Of a stretch of DNA of 64,000 bases, positions 41,535 to 49,707 are shown piece after piece. Position 1 is the first letter of the stretch. The number at the start of each line of letters is the position of its first letter. The DNA lies in the NCBI RefSeq assembly GCF_022664455.2, contig NZ_JAKRKC020000001.1, positions 5,709,001 to 5,773,000 of the forward strand. Direction: 5' to 3'. A program made the position numbers and the translations under genes. This DNA comes from Actinomadura luzonensis (lineage in GTDB: Bacteria; Actinomycetota; Actinomycetes; Streptosporangiales; Streptosporangiaceae). The notes below the pieces were generated by a model. It had not been told where the DNA came from. It ran no database searches and was given only the letters and a program-made list of their open reading frames with translations.

Positions 41535-42691
41535 CGACCCTGACCGCGGTGTGGGCGATCGCCTGGGCCAACCTGGTGCGGCTCTTCCGCGACCGCAGCA
41601 ACCTGTTCTTCGTGGTCATCTTCCCGATCGTGCTGATCGCCGTGTTCGGGTTGTCGTTCGGCTCGGGCTTCCAGCCGCCGCTCGGCGTGGCGGACGCGGA
41701 CGGCGGCCCGCAGGCGGCCCGGCTGGTGCGGGCGCTGGAGCAGGCCGGGCACCGGGTGGTGCGGGTGGGGAGCGCCGAGGAGGCCCGCGACGGGGTGGAG
41801 CGCGGGCGGCTGGCCGGCGCGCTGGTCATCCCGGCCGGCTACGAGCGCGCGCTGCGCGGCTACGTCCCGCTCACGCTGCCCTACCTGGGCCGCAACGAGC
41901 CCGACGCGCTGCAGCTCGGCGCGGCGGTGCGGGCCGCGGTCACCCGCGTGACGATGCCGGCGCGGGCCGCCGCGTACGCGCGCGACGGCTCGTTCGACGA
42001 GCTGGTGGCGCGGGCCGAGGCGGCGCCCGCGCCCGGCGTCACGGTGGCGGCGAGCACCGTCGGGACGGCGACGGCCCTGGCCGGCATGACCGGCTACGAC
42101 GTCGCGGCGACCTCGCAGCTGCTCCTGTTCATGTTCCTGACCTCGATGAACGGCGCCACCGCGCTCATCGAGAGCCGGCAGCTCGGGGTGTCGCGGCGGA
42201 TGTACGCCACCCCGGTGACGAGCCGCGGCATCCTGCTCGGCGAGGCCGCCGGCCGGGTGGGCGTGGCGCTGCTGCAAGGGCTGATCATCATGGCCGGGTC
42301 CGCGCTGCTGTTCGGGGTGCGCTGGGGCGACCCGGCCGGCGCGGTGGCGCTGCTGCTGGCGTTCGCGCTGGTGGGCGGCGGGGCGGGCATGCTGCTCGGC
42401 GCGGCGGCCCGCACCGGGCAGCAGGCGACGGCGCTCGGCCTGCTGCTCGCCCTCGGCCTGGCCGCGATCGGCGGCGCGATGGTGCCGCTGGACTTCTTCT
42501 CCGCGACCCTGCGCCGCCTCGCGCACCTCACCCCGCACGCCTGGGCCCTGGACGGCTTCGCCGAGCTGCTGCGCCGCGACGGCACCCTGGCCGACGTGCT
42601 GCCGCAGCTCGGCGTGCTGGCCGCCTACGCGGCGGCGTTCTTCGCGCTCGGCGCCTGGCGCCTGCGCAAGGCCCTCACCGCCGGCCCGTGA
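41531..42691 (+). CDS. ABC-2 type transporter permease, second subunit
   Basis: A 386-residue permease paralogous to the previous gene, with the same layout: helix LFFVVIFPIVLIAVFGLSFG, a soluble loop of about 150 residues (VGSAEEARDGVERGRLAGAL), then a C-terminal bundle with MNGATALIESRQLGVSRRMYATPV, the coupling region. ATG at 41531 in an ATGA overlap; longer in-frame starts upstream lie in the previous gene and are rejected. Ends one base from the convergent hemQ stop. Confidence 0.92.
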   Translation: MTTLTAVWAIAWANLVRLFRDRSNLFFVVIFPIVLIAVFGLSFGSGFQPPLGVADADGGPQAARLVRALEQAGHRVVRVGSAEEARDGVERGRLAGALVIPAGYERALRGYVPLTLPYLGRNEPDALQLGAAVRAAVTRVTMPARAAAYARDGSFDELVARAEAAPAPGVTVAASTVGTATALAGMTGYDVAATSQLLLFMFLTSMNGATALIESRQLGVSRRMYATPVTSRGILLGEAAGRVGVALLQGLIIMAGSALLFGVRWGDPAGAVALLLAFALVGGGAGMLLGAAARTGQQATALGLLLALGLAAIGGAMVPLDFFSATLRRLAHLTPHAWALDGFAELLRRDGTLADVLPQLGVLAAYAAAFFALGAWRLRKALTAGP

Positions 42692-42692
42692 C

Positions 42693-43394
42693 CTACGGCA
42701 GGGCGGTGACCAGCTCGCGCACCGCCTTGCGGGCGCCGGTGTAGAACGGGATCTCGACCCGGGTGTGGCGGCGGGCCGAGGCGCCGCGCAGGGTGCGCAT
42801 GAGGTCGACGATGCGGTGCAGCTCGTCGGCCTCGAAGGCCAGCATCCACTCGTAGTCGTTGAGCGAGAAGCAGGCGACGGTGTTGGCCCGCACGTCGGGG
42901 TAGTCGCGCGCCATGCGGCCGTGCTCGGCCAGCATCGCCCGCCGCTCGGAGTCCTCCAGGAGGTACCACTCGTAGGAGCGCACGAACGGGTAGACGCTGA
43001 CGTACGCCCGCGGCTCCTCCTCGGCGAGGAAGGCCGGGATGTGCGACTTGTTGAACTCGGCGGGGCGGTGCAGCGCCATCGCCGACCAGACGGGCCTGCT
43101 GTGCCGGCCGAGCGCGGTGCGGCGGAAGCGGGAGTAGACGTCCTGGAGGTCTTCCGGCGTGGGCGCGTGCCACCAGAACATGTAGTCGGCGTCGGCCCGC
43201 AGCCCGGCCACGTCGTAGACCCCCCTGGTCACGACGTCCTTGCCGGCGGCCTGCTCCAGCAGCTCCTCGACCTCGCCCGCCAGGCCGTCGCGGTCGGCCG
43301 GGCACGGCTCGGTCACCTGGAAGACCGACCACATGGTGTAGCGGATGACCTGGTTGAGATCGCGGGCCTTGAGCCGCGGGGCTCCCTCTGTCAT
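42693..43394 (-). CDS. hemQ: Coproheme decarboxylase (HemQ, chlorite dismutase family)
   Basis: HemQ (ChdC) converts coproheme III to heme b with hydrogen peroxide, the last step of the coproporphyrin pathway of Gram-positive bacteria. 233 residues, with the family core FWWHAPTPEDLQDV, the segment LHRPAEFNKSHIPAFL bearing candidate heme-ligand His, YVSVYPFVRSYEWYLL with candidate catalytic Tyr, and FSLNDYEWMLAFEADELHRI. ATG at 43394. It is six bases downstream of hemY, so the two are an operon. Chlorite dismutase activity is not expected from this context. Confidence 0.95.
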   Translation of the reverse strand: MTEGAPRLKARDLNQVIRYTMWSVFQVTEPCPADRDGLAGEVEELLEQAAGKDVVTRGVYDVAGLRADADYMFWWHAPTPEDLQDVYSRFRRTALGRHSRPVWSAMALHRPAEFNKSHIPAFLAEEEPRAYVSVYPFVRSYEWYLLEDSERRAMLAEHGRMARDYPDVRANTVACFSLNDYEWMLAFEADELHRIVDLMRTLRGASARRHTRVEIPFYTGARKAVRELVTALP

Positions 43395-43399
43395 GGTAG

Positions 43400-44803
43400 C
43401 TATTCTCCTCGCTGGGACAGGTGGTCCAGAATCCGGCCGGCGGCCGTGCGGGCCGCGCCGACGCAGGCCGGAATGCCGATGCCGTCGTAGGCCGCGCCGC
43501 ACACGGCGAGCCCGGGCTCGACCGCGACCGCCGCGCGCACCCGGGCCACCCGGTCGAGGTGGCCCACGTTGTACTGGGGCAGGCCGCCGCCCCAGCGGGT
43601 GACCCGGCTGTCGACCGGCAGGCCGCGTACTCCCATCACGTCGGCCATCTCGGCGGTGGCCAGCGACACCAGCTCGGCGTCGTCGCGCTGGAGCAGGTGC
43701 TCCTCGCCGACGCGGCCGATCGAGCAGCGTAGGATCACCAGGTCTCTGGCCAGGTGGGGCCACTTCACCGAGCTGAACGTCACCGCCTTGACCGGACGGC
43801 GCTCGACGGGCGGCACGAGGTAGCCGCTGGTGGCGGGCGGCCGTGGGAAGGCCGACAGCGGGTAGGCGAGCGTGACCACGGCCATGCTGGCGTACTCGAT
43901 CCTGGACAGCTCGGCCGCGGCCCTGGGCGCCTCGGCCCTGAGCAGGCGGGCGGCGGCGGGGCCGGGCACGGCGACGACCACGGCGTCGGCCTCGACGGTC
44001 TCCGGCCGCGGCACCGGCCCGGTGACCAGGCGCCAGCCGTGCTCGGTGCGGTGCAGCTCGCGTACGGTGACGCCGGTCCTGACGTCGGCGCCGGACGCCT
44101 TGGCGACCGCCTCGGGCAGGGCGCCGACGCCCTGGCGCAGGGTGGTGAAGACCGGCCCGGCGTCCTTGGGGGTCTCGGCGACCAGGTGGCGGGCGGCGGA
44201 CAGCAGCGAGCGCTCGGCCCGGGCCACGGCCGCCACGCGGGGCATCGTGGCCTCCAGCGACAACATGTCGGCGCGGCCCGCGTACACGCCGCCGAGCAGC
44301 GGCTCGACCAGGCGGTCGACGATCTCGCCGCCCATGCGGGCGCGGATGTAGGCGGCCACGGACACGTCGGTGCGCACCAGCGTGGGGGCCAGGATCTGGT
44401 CGAGCGGCACGCGCAGCAGCCCCGCGGGCGAGACGATGCCGGACCGCGCCAGCTCGGTCAGGTCGGCGGGCACGCCCATGACCTGGCCCTTCGGCATGCC
44501 GTGCAGCTCGCCCCTGGAGTAGACGGCCGAGCGGAGGGTGCCGGGGAAGACGAGGTCGTCGCCGAGCCCGACGGCCCTGGCCAGCTCGGCGCCCTCGGGG
44601 CGGCGGGCCAGCATGGCCTCCGCGCCGGCGTCCACGCTCACCCCCGCGACCTCCGAGGCGTGCAGCTTGCCCCCGACGCGGGAGGCGGCCTCCAGGACGG
44701 TCACCTTGACCCGCTCGTCCGCGCCCTGGCGGATGTACCACGCGGCGGCGAGCCCGGAGATCCCTCCGCCGATCACGACGACGTGCGCCCGATTCCCTTC
44801 CAC
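43400..44803 (-). CDS. hemY: Coproporphyrinogen/protoporphyrinogen III oxidase (HemY/CgoX)
   Basis: A 467-residue FAD enzyme that oxidises coproporphyrinogen III to coproporphyrin III in the Gram-positive pathway. Dinucleotide-binding VVVIGGGISGLAAAWYIR near residue 8, EAASRVGGKLHA near 40, and the C-terminal FAD motif GLAVCGAAYDGIGIPACVGAAR. The GTG at 44803 is chosen because it places the FAD motif at the normal distance from the start; an ATG at 44851 would add 16 residues. hemQ follows closely; hemE is nearby. No ferrochelatase gene in the window. Confidence 0.93.
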   Translation of the reverse strand: MEGNRAHVVVIGGGISGLAAAWYIRQGADERVKVTVLEAASRVGGKLHASEVAGVSVDAGAEAMLARRPEGAELARAVGLGDDLVFPGTLRSAVYSRGELHGMPKGQVMGVPADLTELARSGIVSPAGLLRVPLDQILAPTLVRTDVSVAAYIRARMGGEIVDRLVEPLLGGVYAGRADMLSLEATMPRVAAVARAERSLLSAARHLVAETPKDAGPVFTTLRQGVGALPEAVAKASGADVRTGVTVRELHRTEHGWRLVTGPVPRPETVEADAVVVAVPGPAAARLLRAEAPRAAAELSRIEYASMAVVTLAYPLSAFPRPPATSGYLVPPVERRPVKAVTFSSVKWPHLARDLVILRCSIGRVGEEHLLQRDDAELVSLATAEMADVMGVRGLPVDSRVTRWGGGLPQYNVGHLDRVARVRAAVAVEPGLAVCGAAYDGIGIPACVGAARTAAGRILDHLSQRGE

Positions 44804-44904
44804 GCCTCCTGACGCTACCGCCTCAGCGACGTGGCCAGCCGCTCGGGGCATGTGACCGGACCGTGATTCATGCCATCAAACCGCACTGATCGTCGGCCCG
44901 TCTT

Positions 44905-45903
44905 ATGGGCATGAGGAGACTCCGGTACGGGATCACGACCTCGCTCGCGCTGGCCGCCCTGCTCCTGGCGGGCTGCGGCGGCGGCGCCACCTACTCCGAG
45001 AGCCAGGCCGTCGCGCCCGCCGCGCAGGACGCCGCCGGCTCGCCCGCCGCGCCCCTGGCCACCCCGGCCCCCGTCCCCAAGAACGCCCGCTCGGCCCAGC
45101 CCGCCAAGGCCGAGCAGGACGGCCTGGCCTCCGGGGTCGAGGTGACCCGGCAGGACCGGCAGGTCATCTACACCGGCAGCATGAGCGTCCGGGTCAAGGA
45201 GGTGACCGACGCCGTCGCGCAGGCCAAGCAGATCGTCACCGGGGCCGGCGGCTACCTGGCGCGCGAGCAGAGCAGCTCGGCGAGCAAGGCGCGGGAGACC
45301 GCGACGCTGGAGTTCAAGATCCCGCCGGCCGCCTACCCGGCGGTGCTCGGCCGGCTCGGCAAGGAGCTCGGCACCCAGATCTCCCTGGAGCAGTCGACCC
45401 AGGACGTCACGCTGCAGGTCGCCGACGTGAACAGCCGCCTGAAGTCGGCGCAGCAGTCGCTGGAGTCGCTGCGGACGCTGCTCAAGCGGGCCGACACGAT
45501 CGGCCAGGTGCTGGAGGTGGAGCGCGAGATCGCCTCCCGCGAGGCGGACCTGGAGTCGTTGCAGGCGCAGCAGAAGGAGCTGGCCACGCAGGTCGCGATG
45601 GCCACGCTTACGCTGCGGCTGCTCGGACCGGTGGCCGCCGCGCCGGAGCCCGAGGAGGACAACGGCTTCGTCGCGGGGCTCAAGAGCGGCTGGAAGGCGC
45701 TGCTGACCAGCCTGGTGGCGCTGCTCACGTTCCTCGGGGCGGTGCTGCCGTGGGCGGTGGCCGCGCTGCCGCTGGTGGTGCTGTTCGTCTACCTGACGCG
45801 CCGCAGCCGCGCCCGCCGGGCCGCTCCCCCGTCCTCGCCGTCCTCCCCGTCCTCCCCGTCGCCGCCGCGCCCGGGGGAGCCCGGCCCCGAGGCCGCCGCC
45901 TGA
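44905..45903 (+). CDS. DUF4349-domain lipoprotein
   Basis: A 332-residue exported lipoprotein. The lipobox LLLAGC near residue 23 gives an N-terminal acylated Cys. After an Ala/Pro-rich linker comes the DUF4349 domain (about 85-245): VIYTGSMSVRVKEVTDAVAQ, GGYLAREQ and the coiled-coil AQQSLESLRTLLKRADTIGQ, then REIASREADLESLQAQQ. One membrane helix near residues 270-300 (LPWAVAALPLVVLFVYL) and a disordered Ser/Pro tail follow. Function unknown. It lies between hemY (divergent) and hemE (convergent). An ATG two codons later is equally plausible. Confidence 0.88.
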   Translation: MGMRRLRYGITTSLALAALLLAGCGGGATYSESQAVAPAAQDAAGSPAAPLATPAPVPKNARSAQPAKAEQDGLASGVEVTRQDRQVIYTGSMSVRVKEVTDAVAQAKQIVTGAGGYLAREQSSSASKARETATLEFKIPPAAYPAVLGRLGKELGTQISLEQSTQDVTLQVADVNSRLKSAQQSLESLRTLLKRADTIGQVLEVEREIASREADLESLQAQQKELATQVAMATLTLRLLGPVAAAPEPEEDNGFVAGLKSGWKALLTSLVALLTFLGAVLPWAVAALPLVVLFVYLTRRSRARRAAPPSSPSSPSSPSPPRPGEPGPEAAA

Positions 45904-45926
45904 CCCCGGGTGCGGGGATCAGGCGG
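45896..45926. terminator. Hairpin containing the DUF4349 and hemE stop codons
   Basis: CCGCCTGACCCCG and CGGGG-A-TCAGGCGG form a 13-bp stem with one bulged A and a GGTG loop. The TGA of the lipoprotein gene is in the left arm; the hemE stop (TCA on this strand) is in the right arm. Confidence 0.75.
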
Positions 45927-46941
45927 TGGTCTCGTGGACCAGGTCGGTCAGGCGCTTGAGCTGGTCGGGGTCGGTCGAGGGCAGCACGCCGTGCCCGAGG
46001 TTGAACACGTGCCCCTCGGCGGCGCGCCCCTGCCGCAGCACCTCGCGCGCCTTGCGCTCGACGACCTCCCACGGGGCCAGCAGCACGGCCGGGTCGAGGT
46101 TGCCCTGCAGCGCCTTGCCCGGCCCGACGCGGCGGGCCGCCTCGTCGAGCGGCACCCGCCAGTCGACGCCCACGACGTCGGCCCCGGCCTCGCCGAGCAC
46201 GCCGAGCAGCTCGCCGGTGCCGACGCCGAAGTGGATGCGCGGGACGCCCTCGACGCCCTCGAAGATGCGCCGGGTGTGGGGCAGGATGAACTCGCGGTAG
46301 TCGGCCGGGGCCACCGCGCCCACCCAGGAGTCGAAGAGCTGCACGGCCGAGGCGCCCGCCGCCACCTGCACGCGCAGGTGTTCGAGCACGATGCCGGACA
46401 GCCGCTCCATCAGCTCGTGCCACAGCTCGGGGGCGCCGTACATCATGGCCTTGGTGCGGTCGTGGTTCTTGGACGGGCCGCCCTCGATCAGGTACGACCC
46501 CAGCGTGAACGGCGCCCCCGCGAACCCGATGAGCGGCGTGCCGCCCAGCTCGCCGGTGAGCGCCTGGATCGACTCGGTGACGAACGGCACGTCGCCGGGC
46601 TCCAGCGGCCGCAGCGCCCGCAGCCCCTTGGCGTCGCGGATGGGGTCGGCGACGACCGGCCCGACGCCGGGCTTGATGTCGAGGTCGACGCCGATGGCCT
46701 TGAGCGGCACCACGATGTCGCTGAAGTAGATGGCCGCGTCGACGCCGTAGCGGCGGACCGGCTGCATGGTGATCTCGACGATCAGGTCGGGCGTGGCGCA
46801 CGCGGTGAGCATCGGCACGCCCTCGCGCACCTTGAGGTATTCCGGCAGCGAGCGTCCGGCCTGGCGCATGTACCAGACCGGGGTGTGCGGGACGGGCTGG
46901 CGGCGGCAGGCACGCAGGAACGCGGAGTCGGCGAGGTTCAC
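45919..46941 (-). CDS. hemE: Uroporphyrinogen decarboxylase
   Basis: HemE removes the four acetate carboxyls of uroporphyrinogen III to make coproporphyrinogen III. 340 residues with the signature PVWYMRQAGRSLPEYLKVR near residue 21, FAGAPFTLGSYLIEGG near 139, the segment VQLFDSWVGAVAPADYR near 197 and a final GHGVLPSTDPDQLKRL. GTG at 46941, no clear ribosome site. Forms the heme cluster with hemY and hemQ, although read against the lipoprotein gene between them. Confidence 0.97.
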   Translation of the reverse strand: MNLADSAFLRACRRQPVPHTPVWYMRQAGRSLPEYLKVREGVPMLTACATPDLIVEITMQPVRRYGVDAAIYFSDIVVPLKAIGVDLDIKPGVGPVVADPIRDAKGLRALRPLEPGDVPFVTESIQALTGELGGTPLIGFAGAPFTLGSYLIEGGPSKNHDRTKAMMYGAPELWHELMERLSGIVLEHLRVQVAAGASAVQLFDSWVGAVAPADYREFILPHTRRIFEGVEGVPRIHFGVGTGELLGVLGEAGADVVGVDWRVPLDEAARRVGPGKALQGNLDPAVLLAPWEVVERKAREVLRQGRAAEGHVFNLGHGVLPSTDPDQLKRLTDLVHETTA

Positions 46942-47266
46942 CCGTCAAGGGTGCCATGGTCGGGCGCCGGTCCCGTCATCGGCACGAGCGGCGCGGGGTG
47001 TCGGAAAAAGATGCATTGGACACCCCAAATCATGATCAGATAGCTAGATGAAGGTTTACCGGTCTGCTCGGCACGGACGCCGCACACGGGTCGAACACAC
47101 CCCATGGCGGGCCAGAGAGCCGGTCTCGACTGCGCCAAAAGTTCGCCAAGCCACCGCGCGGCATCGATTCAGCGACCACTTTCGGGACACGCCGAGCGCG
47201 TTGCGGGGAATTGTCAGCGGCTCGTGCCAACGTCGGAGCCACGACCCGAAGAAAGGCCCCGTTGCG
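46942..47266 (+). other. Intergenic region (325 bases) before the small Cys-rich gene
   Basis: No gene supported. A locally AT-rich stretch (46997-47055) with TTGGAC (47016-47021) and GATAGC (47039-47044), spacer 17, is a plausible promoter reading right. If real, the next gene has a leader of about 215 bases. An open frame from 47048 runs into the next gene, but its first 73 codons lack coding bias. No known RNA element recognised in the leader. Confidence 0.5.
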
Positions 47267-47476
47267 ATGACCGCGTTGTGGAGTTCCCCAGAGCGCCGCA
47301 GTGAGCGCTGCGGCTCCTGCGGTGATGAACGGCCGTTCGAGCAGCCGCCGTGCGCCGACGGACACGAGCCGGGTGAGTGCCCCGACTGGGCCTGCGCCGA
47401 CTGCGGCCACGCGATCACGCTCGGCGCCGCCGAGACCGCCCGACCGGTTCGCCAGCTTGTTACGGCTACGGCTTGA
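47267..47476 (+). CDS. Small Cys-rich zinc-ribbon-like protein (69 residues)
   Basis: ATG 47267 to TGA 47476. Seven cysteines are in ribbon-like pairs (RCGSCGDERP, QPPCADGHEPGEC, WACADCGHAIT), with a His in each half, so it probably binds zinc. AAGAAAGG stands about 10 bases upstream. Similar tiny genes sit near hemE and DUF3000 genes in other actinobacteria in my recollection, but no family name is certain. Frame 47048 upstream is rejected as an extension. Confidence 0.7.
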   Translation: MTALWSSPERRSERCGSCGDERPFEQPPCADGHEPGECPDWACADCGHAITLGAAETARPVRQLVTATA

Positions 47477-47536
47477 TCACCAAGGATGCGCACCCCCGTG
47501 GTCCCCTTTCGCCCGACTTCGACCTACGCTTCGGCT

Positions 47537-48133
47537 ATGCCACTCGGTGAGCAGCCGCCGCCTCCGGCCGCGTTCACGCGCGCGGCCGAGAGCCTGCGGC
47601 TGTCCGAGGTCCGGCCGGAGATCGAGCTCGAGGACCTGCCCGCGCCGCAGCGGCTGGCCCCCTACTCGGCCGCGATCGGCGCGTCGGTCTACCGCGACGA
47701 CGACGAGCTCGCGGTCGGGCGGCTGATCCTGCTCTACGACCCCGACGGCCAGCGCGGCTGGGAGGGGCCGTTCCGGCTGGTGGCGTACGTGCGAGCCGAC
47801 ATGGAGCCGGAGATCACCTCCGACCCGCTGCTCGGGCCGGTCGCGTGGAGCTGGCTCACCGAGGCGCTGGAGGCACATCAGGCCGACTACTCGGCCGCCG
47901 GCGGTACCGTGACTAGAGCCGTGTCCGAGGGGTTCGGCAACAAGGCCGAGGACCCGGTCACGACCGAGCTGGAGCTGCGGGCCTCCTGGTCCCCCGCCGA
48001 GGAGGATCTGTCCGGCCACGTCGCCGCCTGGTGCGATCTGATGTGCCTGGCGGCGGGCATCCCGCCGCTCCCGTCGGACGTGGCCGCGCTGCCCCGGCGA
48101 CGTGATGATCCGGAGAGTGACCGAACGAAGTGA
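47537..48133 (+). CDS. DUF3000 family protein
   Basis: A 198-residue actinobacterial protein of unknown function, conserved near hemE and RNase D genes. The core reads APQRLAPYSAAIGASVY near residue 40, GRLILLYDPDGQRGWEGPFR near 60, and PLLGPVAWSWLTEALEAH near 95; a GTVTR..SEGFG segment follows. The tail is charged and disordered. The ATG at 47537 lies six bases after TACGCT, the leaderless pattern. The RNase D gene starts 45 bases downstream and may be co-transcribed. Confidence 0.92.
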   Translation: MPLGEQPPPPAAFTRAAESLRLSEVRPEIELEDLPAPQRLAPYSAAIGASVYRDDDELAVGRLILLYDPDGQRGWEGPFRLVAYVRADMEPEITSDPLLGPVAWSWLTEALEAHQADYSAAGGTVTRAVSEGFGNKAEDPVTTELELRASWSPAEEDLSGHVAAWCDLMCLAAGIPPLPSDVAALPRRRDDPESDRTK

Positions 48134-48178
48134 GGGCACCAGTCAAGACAGCACGAGCGTCATGAGGCCGGTGAACTC

Positions 48179-49405
48179 ATGACAGAAGAACGAACCGTCG
48201 AGCCGCTGCTCGAACCCCGCGAGGGCATCCCGCCGGTGATCGCCGACGCGGACGGCCTGGCCAGGATGGTCGAACGCTTCGCCGCGGGCAGCGGCCCCGT
48301 CGCCGTGGACGCCGAACGCGCCTCGGGCTACCGCTACGGCAACCGCGCCTACCTGGTGCAGCTCCGCCGCGCCGGCGCCGGCACCGCGCTGATCGACCCG
48401 ATCGCCTGCCCCGACCTGTCGGCGCTGGACGCCGCCGTGGCCGACGCCGAGATCGTCCTGCACGCCGCCTCGCAGGACCTCCCGTGCCTGCTGGAGGTCG
48501 GGTTCCGGCCACGCGAGATGTTCGACACCGAGCTCGCCGGGCGGCTGCTCGGCTACGAGCGCGTGGGGCTCGGCACGATGGTGGAGACCGTGCTCGGGCT
48601 GCGGCTGGAGAAGGGCCACTCGGCCGCCGACTGGTCCACGCGCCCCCTGCCCGAGGACTGGCTGCGGTACGCGGCGCTCGACGTGGAGGTGCTGGTCGAG
48701 CTGCGCGACGTGCTCGCCCGGCAGCTCGCCGACAGCGGGAAGCTGGAGTGGGCGCGCGAGGAGTTCGCCGCCGTGCTCGGCACGCCGCCGCCCGCGCCGC
48801 GCTCCGACCCGTGGCGGCGCACGTCCGGCATCCACAAGGTGCGCAACGTGCGGGCGCTCGCGATCGTGCGCGAGCTGTGGCTGATGCGCGACCGCATCGC
48901 CCGCGAGGCCGACCTCGCGCCCGGGCGGGTGCTGCCCGACGCGGCGATCGTCACGGCCGCGCTGGAGGGGCCGCGCACCAAGAAGGCGCTCACCGAGATC
49001 TCCGCCTTCACCGGACGCAGCGCCCGCCGCCACATGAGCGACTGGCTGGCCGCCGTCAACCGCGCCCGCGCGCTGCCCGACGACCAGCTCCCCGCCCCCA
49101 GCACCCCCGGCGACGGGCCGCCGCCGCCCAACCGCTGGGCCGACCGCGACCCCGCCGCCGCCAAACGCCTGGCGGCGGCGCGGGCCGTCGTGGCCGCGCT
49201 GGCCGACGAGCACCACATGCCGACGGAGAACCTGCTCCAGCCGGACGCGGTGCGCCGGCTCACCTGGGAGCCGCCCGAGGAGATCACCGACGAGACGGTG
49301 ACCGCCCGGCTGCGGGCCCTCGGCGCGCGCGAGTGGCAGCTCGCGCTCACCGCCCACCCCATCGCCAAGGCCCTGTCGCGGCTGCGCATCCGGGGCGAGA
49401 TCTAA
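48179..49405 (+). CDS. rnd: Ribonuclease D
   Basis: A 408-residue DEDD 3'-5' exoribonuclease with an HRDC domain, likely acting in tRNA 3' maturation. DEDD motifs: VAVDAERASGYRYGN near residue 40 (D and E), LHAASQDLPCLLEV near 95 (D), and WLRYAALDVEVLVEL near 165 (Y and D). HRDC sequence follows (IVRELWLMRDRIAREADLAP), plus a second winged/HRDC-like region at the C-terminus. Full length. ATG at 48179. The downstream region carries 67-bp direct repeats. Confidence 0.95.
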   Translation: MTEERTVEPLLEPREGIPPVIADADGLARMVERFAAGSGPVAVDAERASGYRYGNRAYLVQLRRAGAGTALIDPIACPDLSALDAAVADAEIVLHAASQDLPCLLEVGFRPREMFDTELAGRLLGYERVGLGTMVETVLGLRLEKGHSAADWSTRPLPEDWLRYAALDVEVLVELRDVLARQLADSGKLEWAREEFAAVLGTPPPAPRSDPWRRTSGIHKVRNVRALAIVRELWLMRDRIAREADLAPGRVLPDAAIVTAALEGPRTKKALTEISAFTGRSARRHMSDWLAAVNRARALPDDQLPAPSTPGDGPPPPNRWADRDPAAAKRLAAARAVVAALADEHHMPTENLLQPDAVRRLTWEPPEEITDETVTARLRALGAREWQLALTAHPIAKALSRLRIRGEI

Positions 49406-49429
49406 CCCTCGCCCCGGCCCCCCCAGCGC

Positions 49430-49605
49430 CCTATGGGGTTGATGCCCGTACCGGCGGAAAGGTTTCGCGCCCTCCCCGGCCCCCGCGCGCGTGCCCGTTG
49501 CGGGGGTTGATGCCTGTGCGGGCGGGTGGTCTCGCGCCCCCACCGGCCCCGCGACGCAGGCCCGCTGCGGGGGTTGATGCCTGTGCGGGCGGGTGGTTTC
49601 GTGGG
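49430..49605. repeat. 67-bp direct repeats in the intergenic region after RNase D
   Basis: GGGGTTGATGCC occurs at 49435, 49503 and 49570 (spacing 68 and 67). Copies two and three match over about 32 bases (TGCGGGGGTTGATGCCTGTG and the following GCGGGTGGT(C/T)TCG); copy one is diverged. The region 49406-49707 has no supported gene, though an open frame reads GLMPVRAGGF in each copy. Confidence 0.75.
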
Positions 49606-49634
49606 GTTCGGGGGTGGTGGAGAGGGCGGGCTAC

Positions 49635-49664
49635 TTGACGGCCTCGGGCGGGCGGCCGTACGGT
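49635..49664 (+). promoter_or_regulatory. Promoter of the oxidoreductase operon
   Basis: TTGACG (49635-49640), an 18-base spacer and TACGGT (49659-49664). The start point would fall inside the adjacent palindrome, so a bound repressor would occlude it. Confidence 0.55.
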
Positions 49665-49666
49665 TC

Positions 49667-49682
49667 GGGAAAGCGCTTTCCC
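49667..49682. promoter_or_regulatory. LacI-type operator of the oxidoreductase operon
   Basis: GGGAAAGCGCTTTCCC, a perfect 16-bp palindrome of the LacI/CcpA class with a central CG, three bases after the -10 box. Almost the same site (GGAAAGCGGTTTCC) stands before the LacI gene at 58321-58334. Confidence 0.8.
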
Positions 49683-49707
49683 CTGCCTTTGTCCTGAAGG
49701 GATTCAC

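Noticed and set aside
47048..47266. N-terminal extension of the small Cys-rich gene
   Set aside because: No ribosome site near 47048, and the first 73 codons have poor coding bias.
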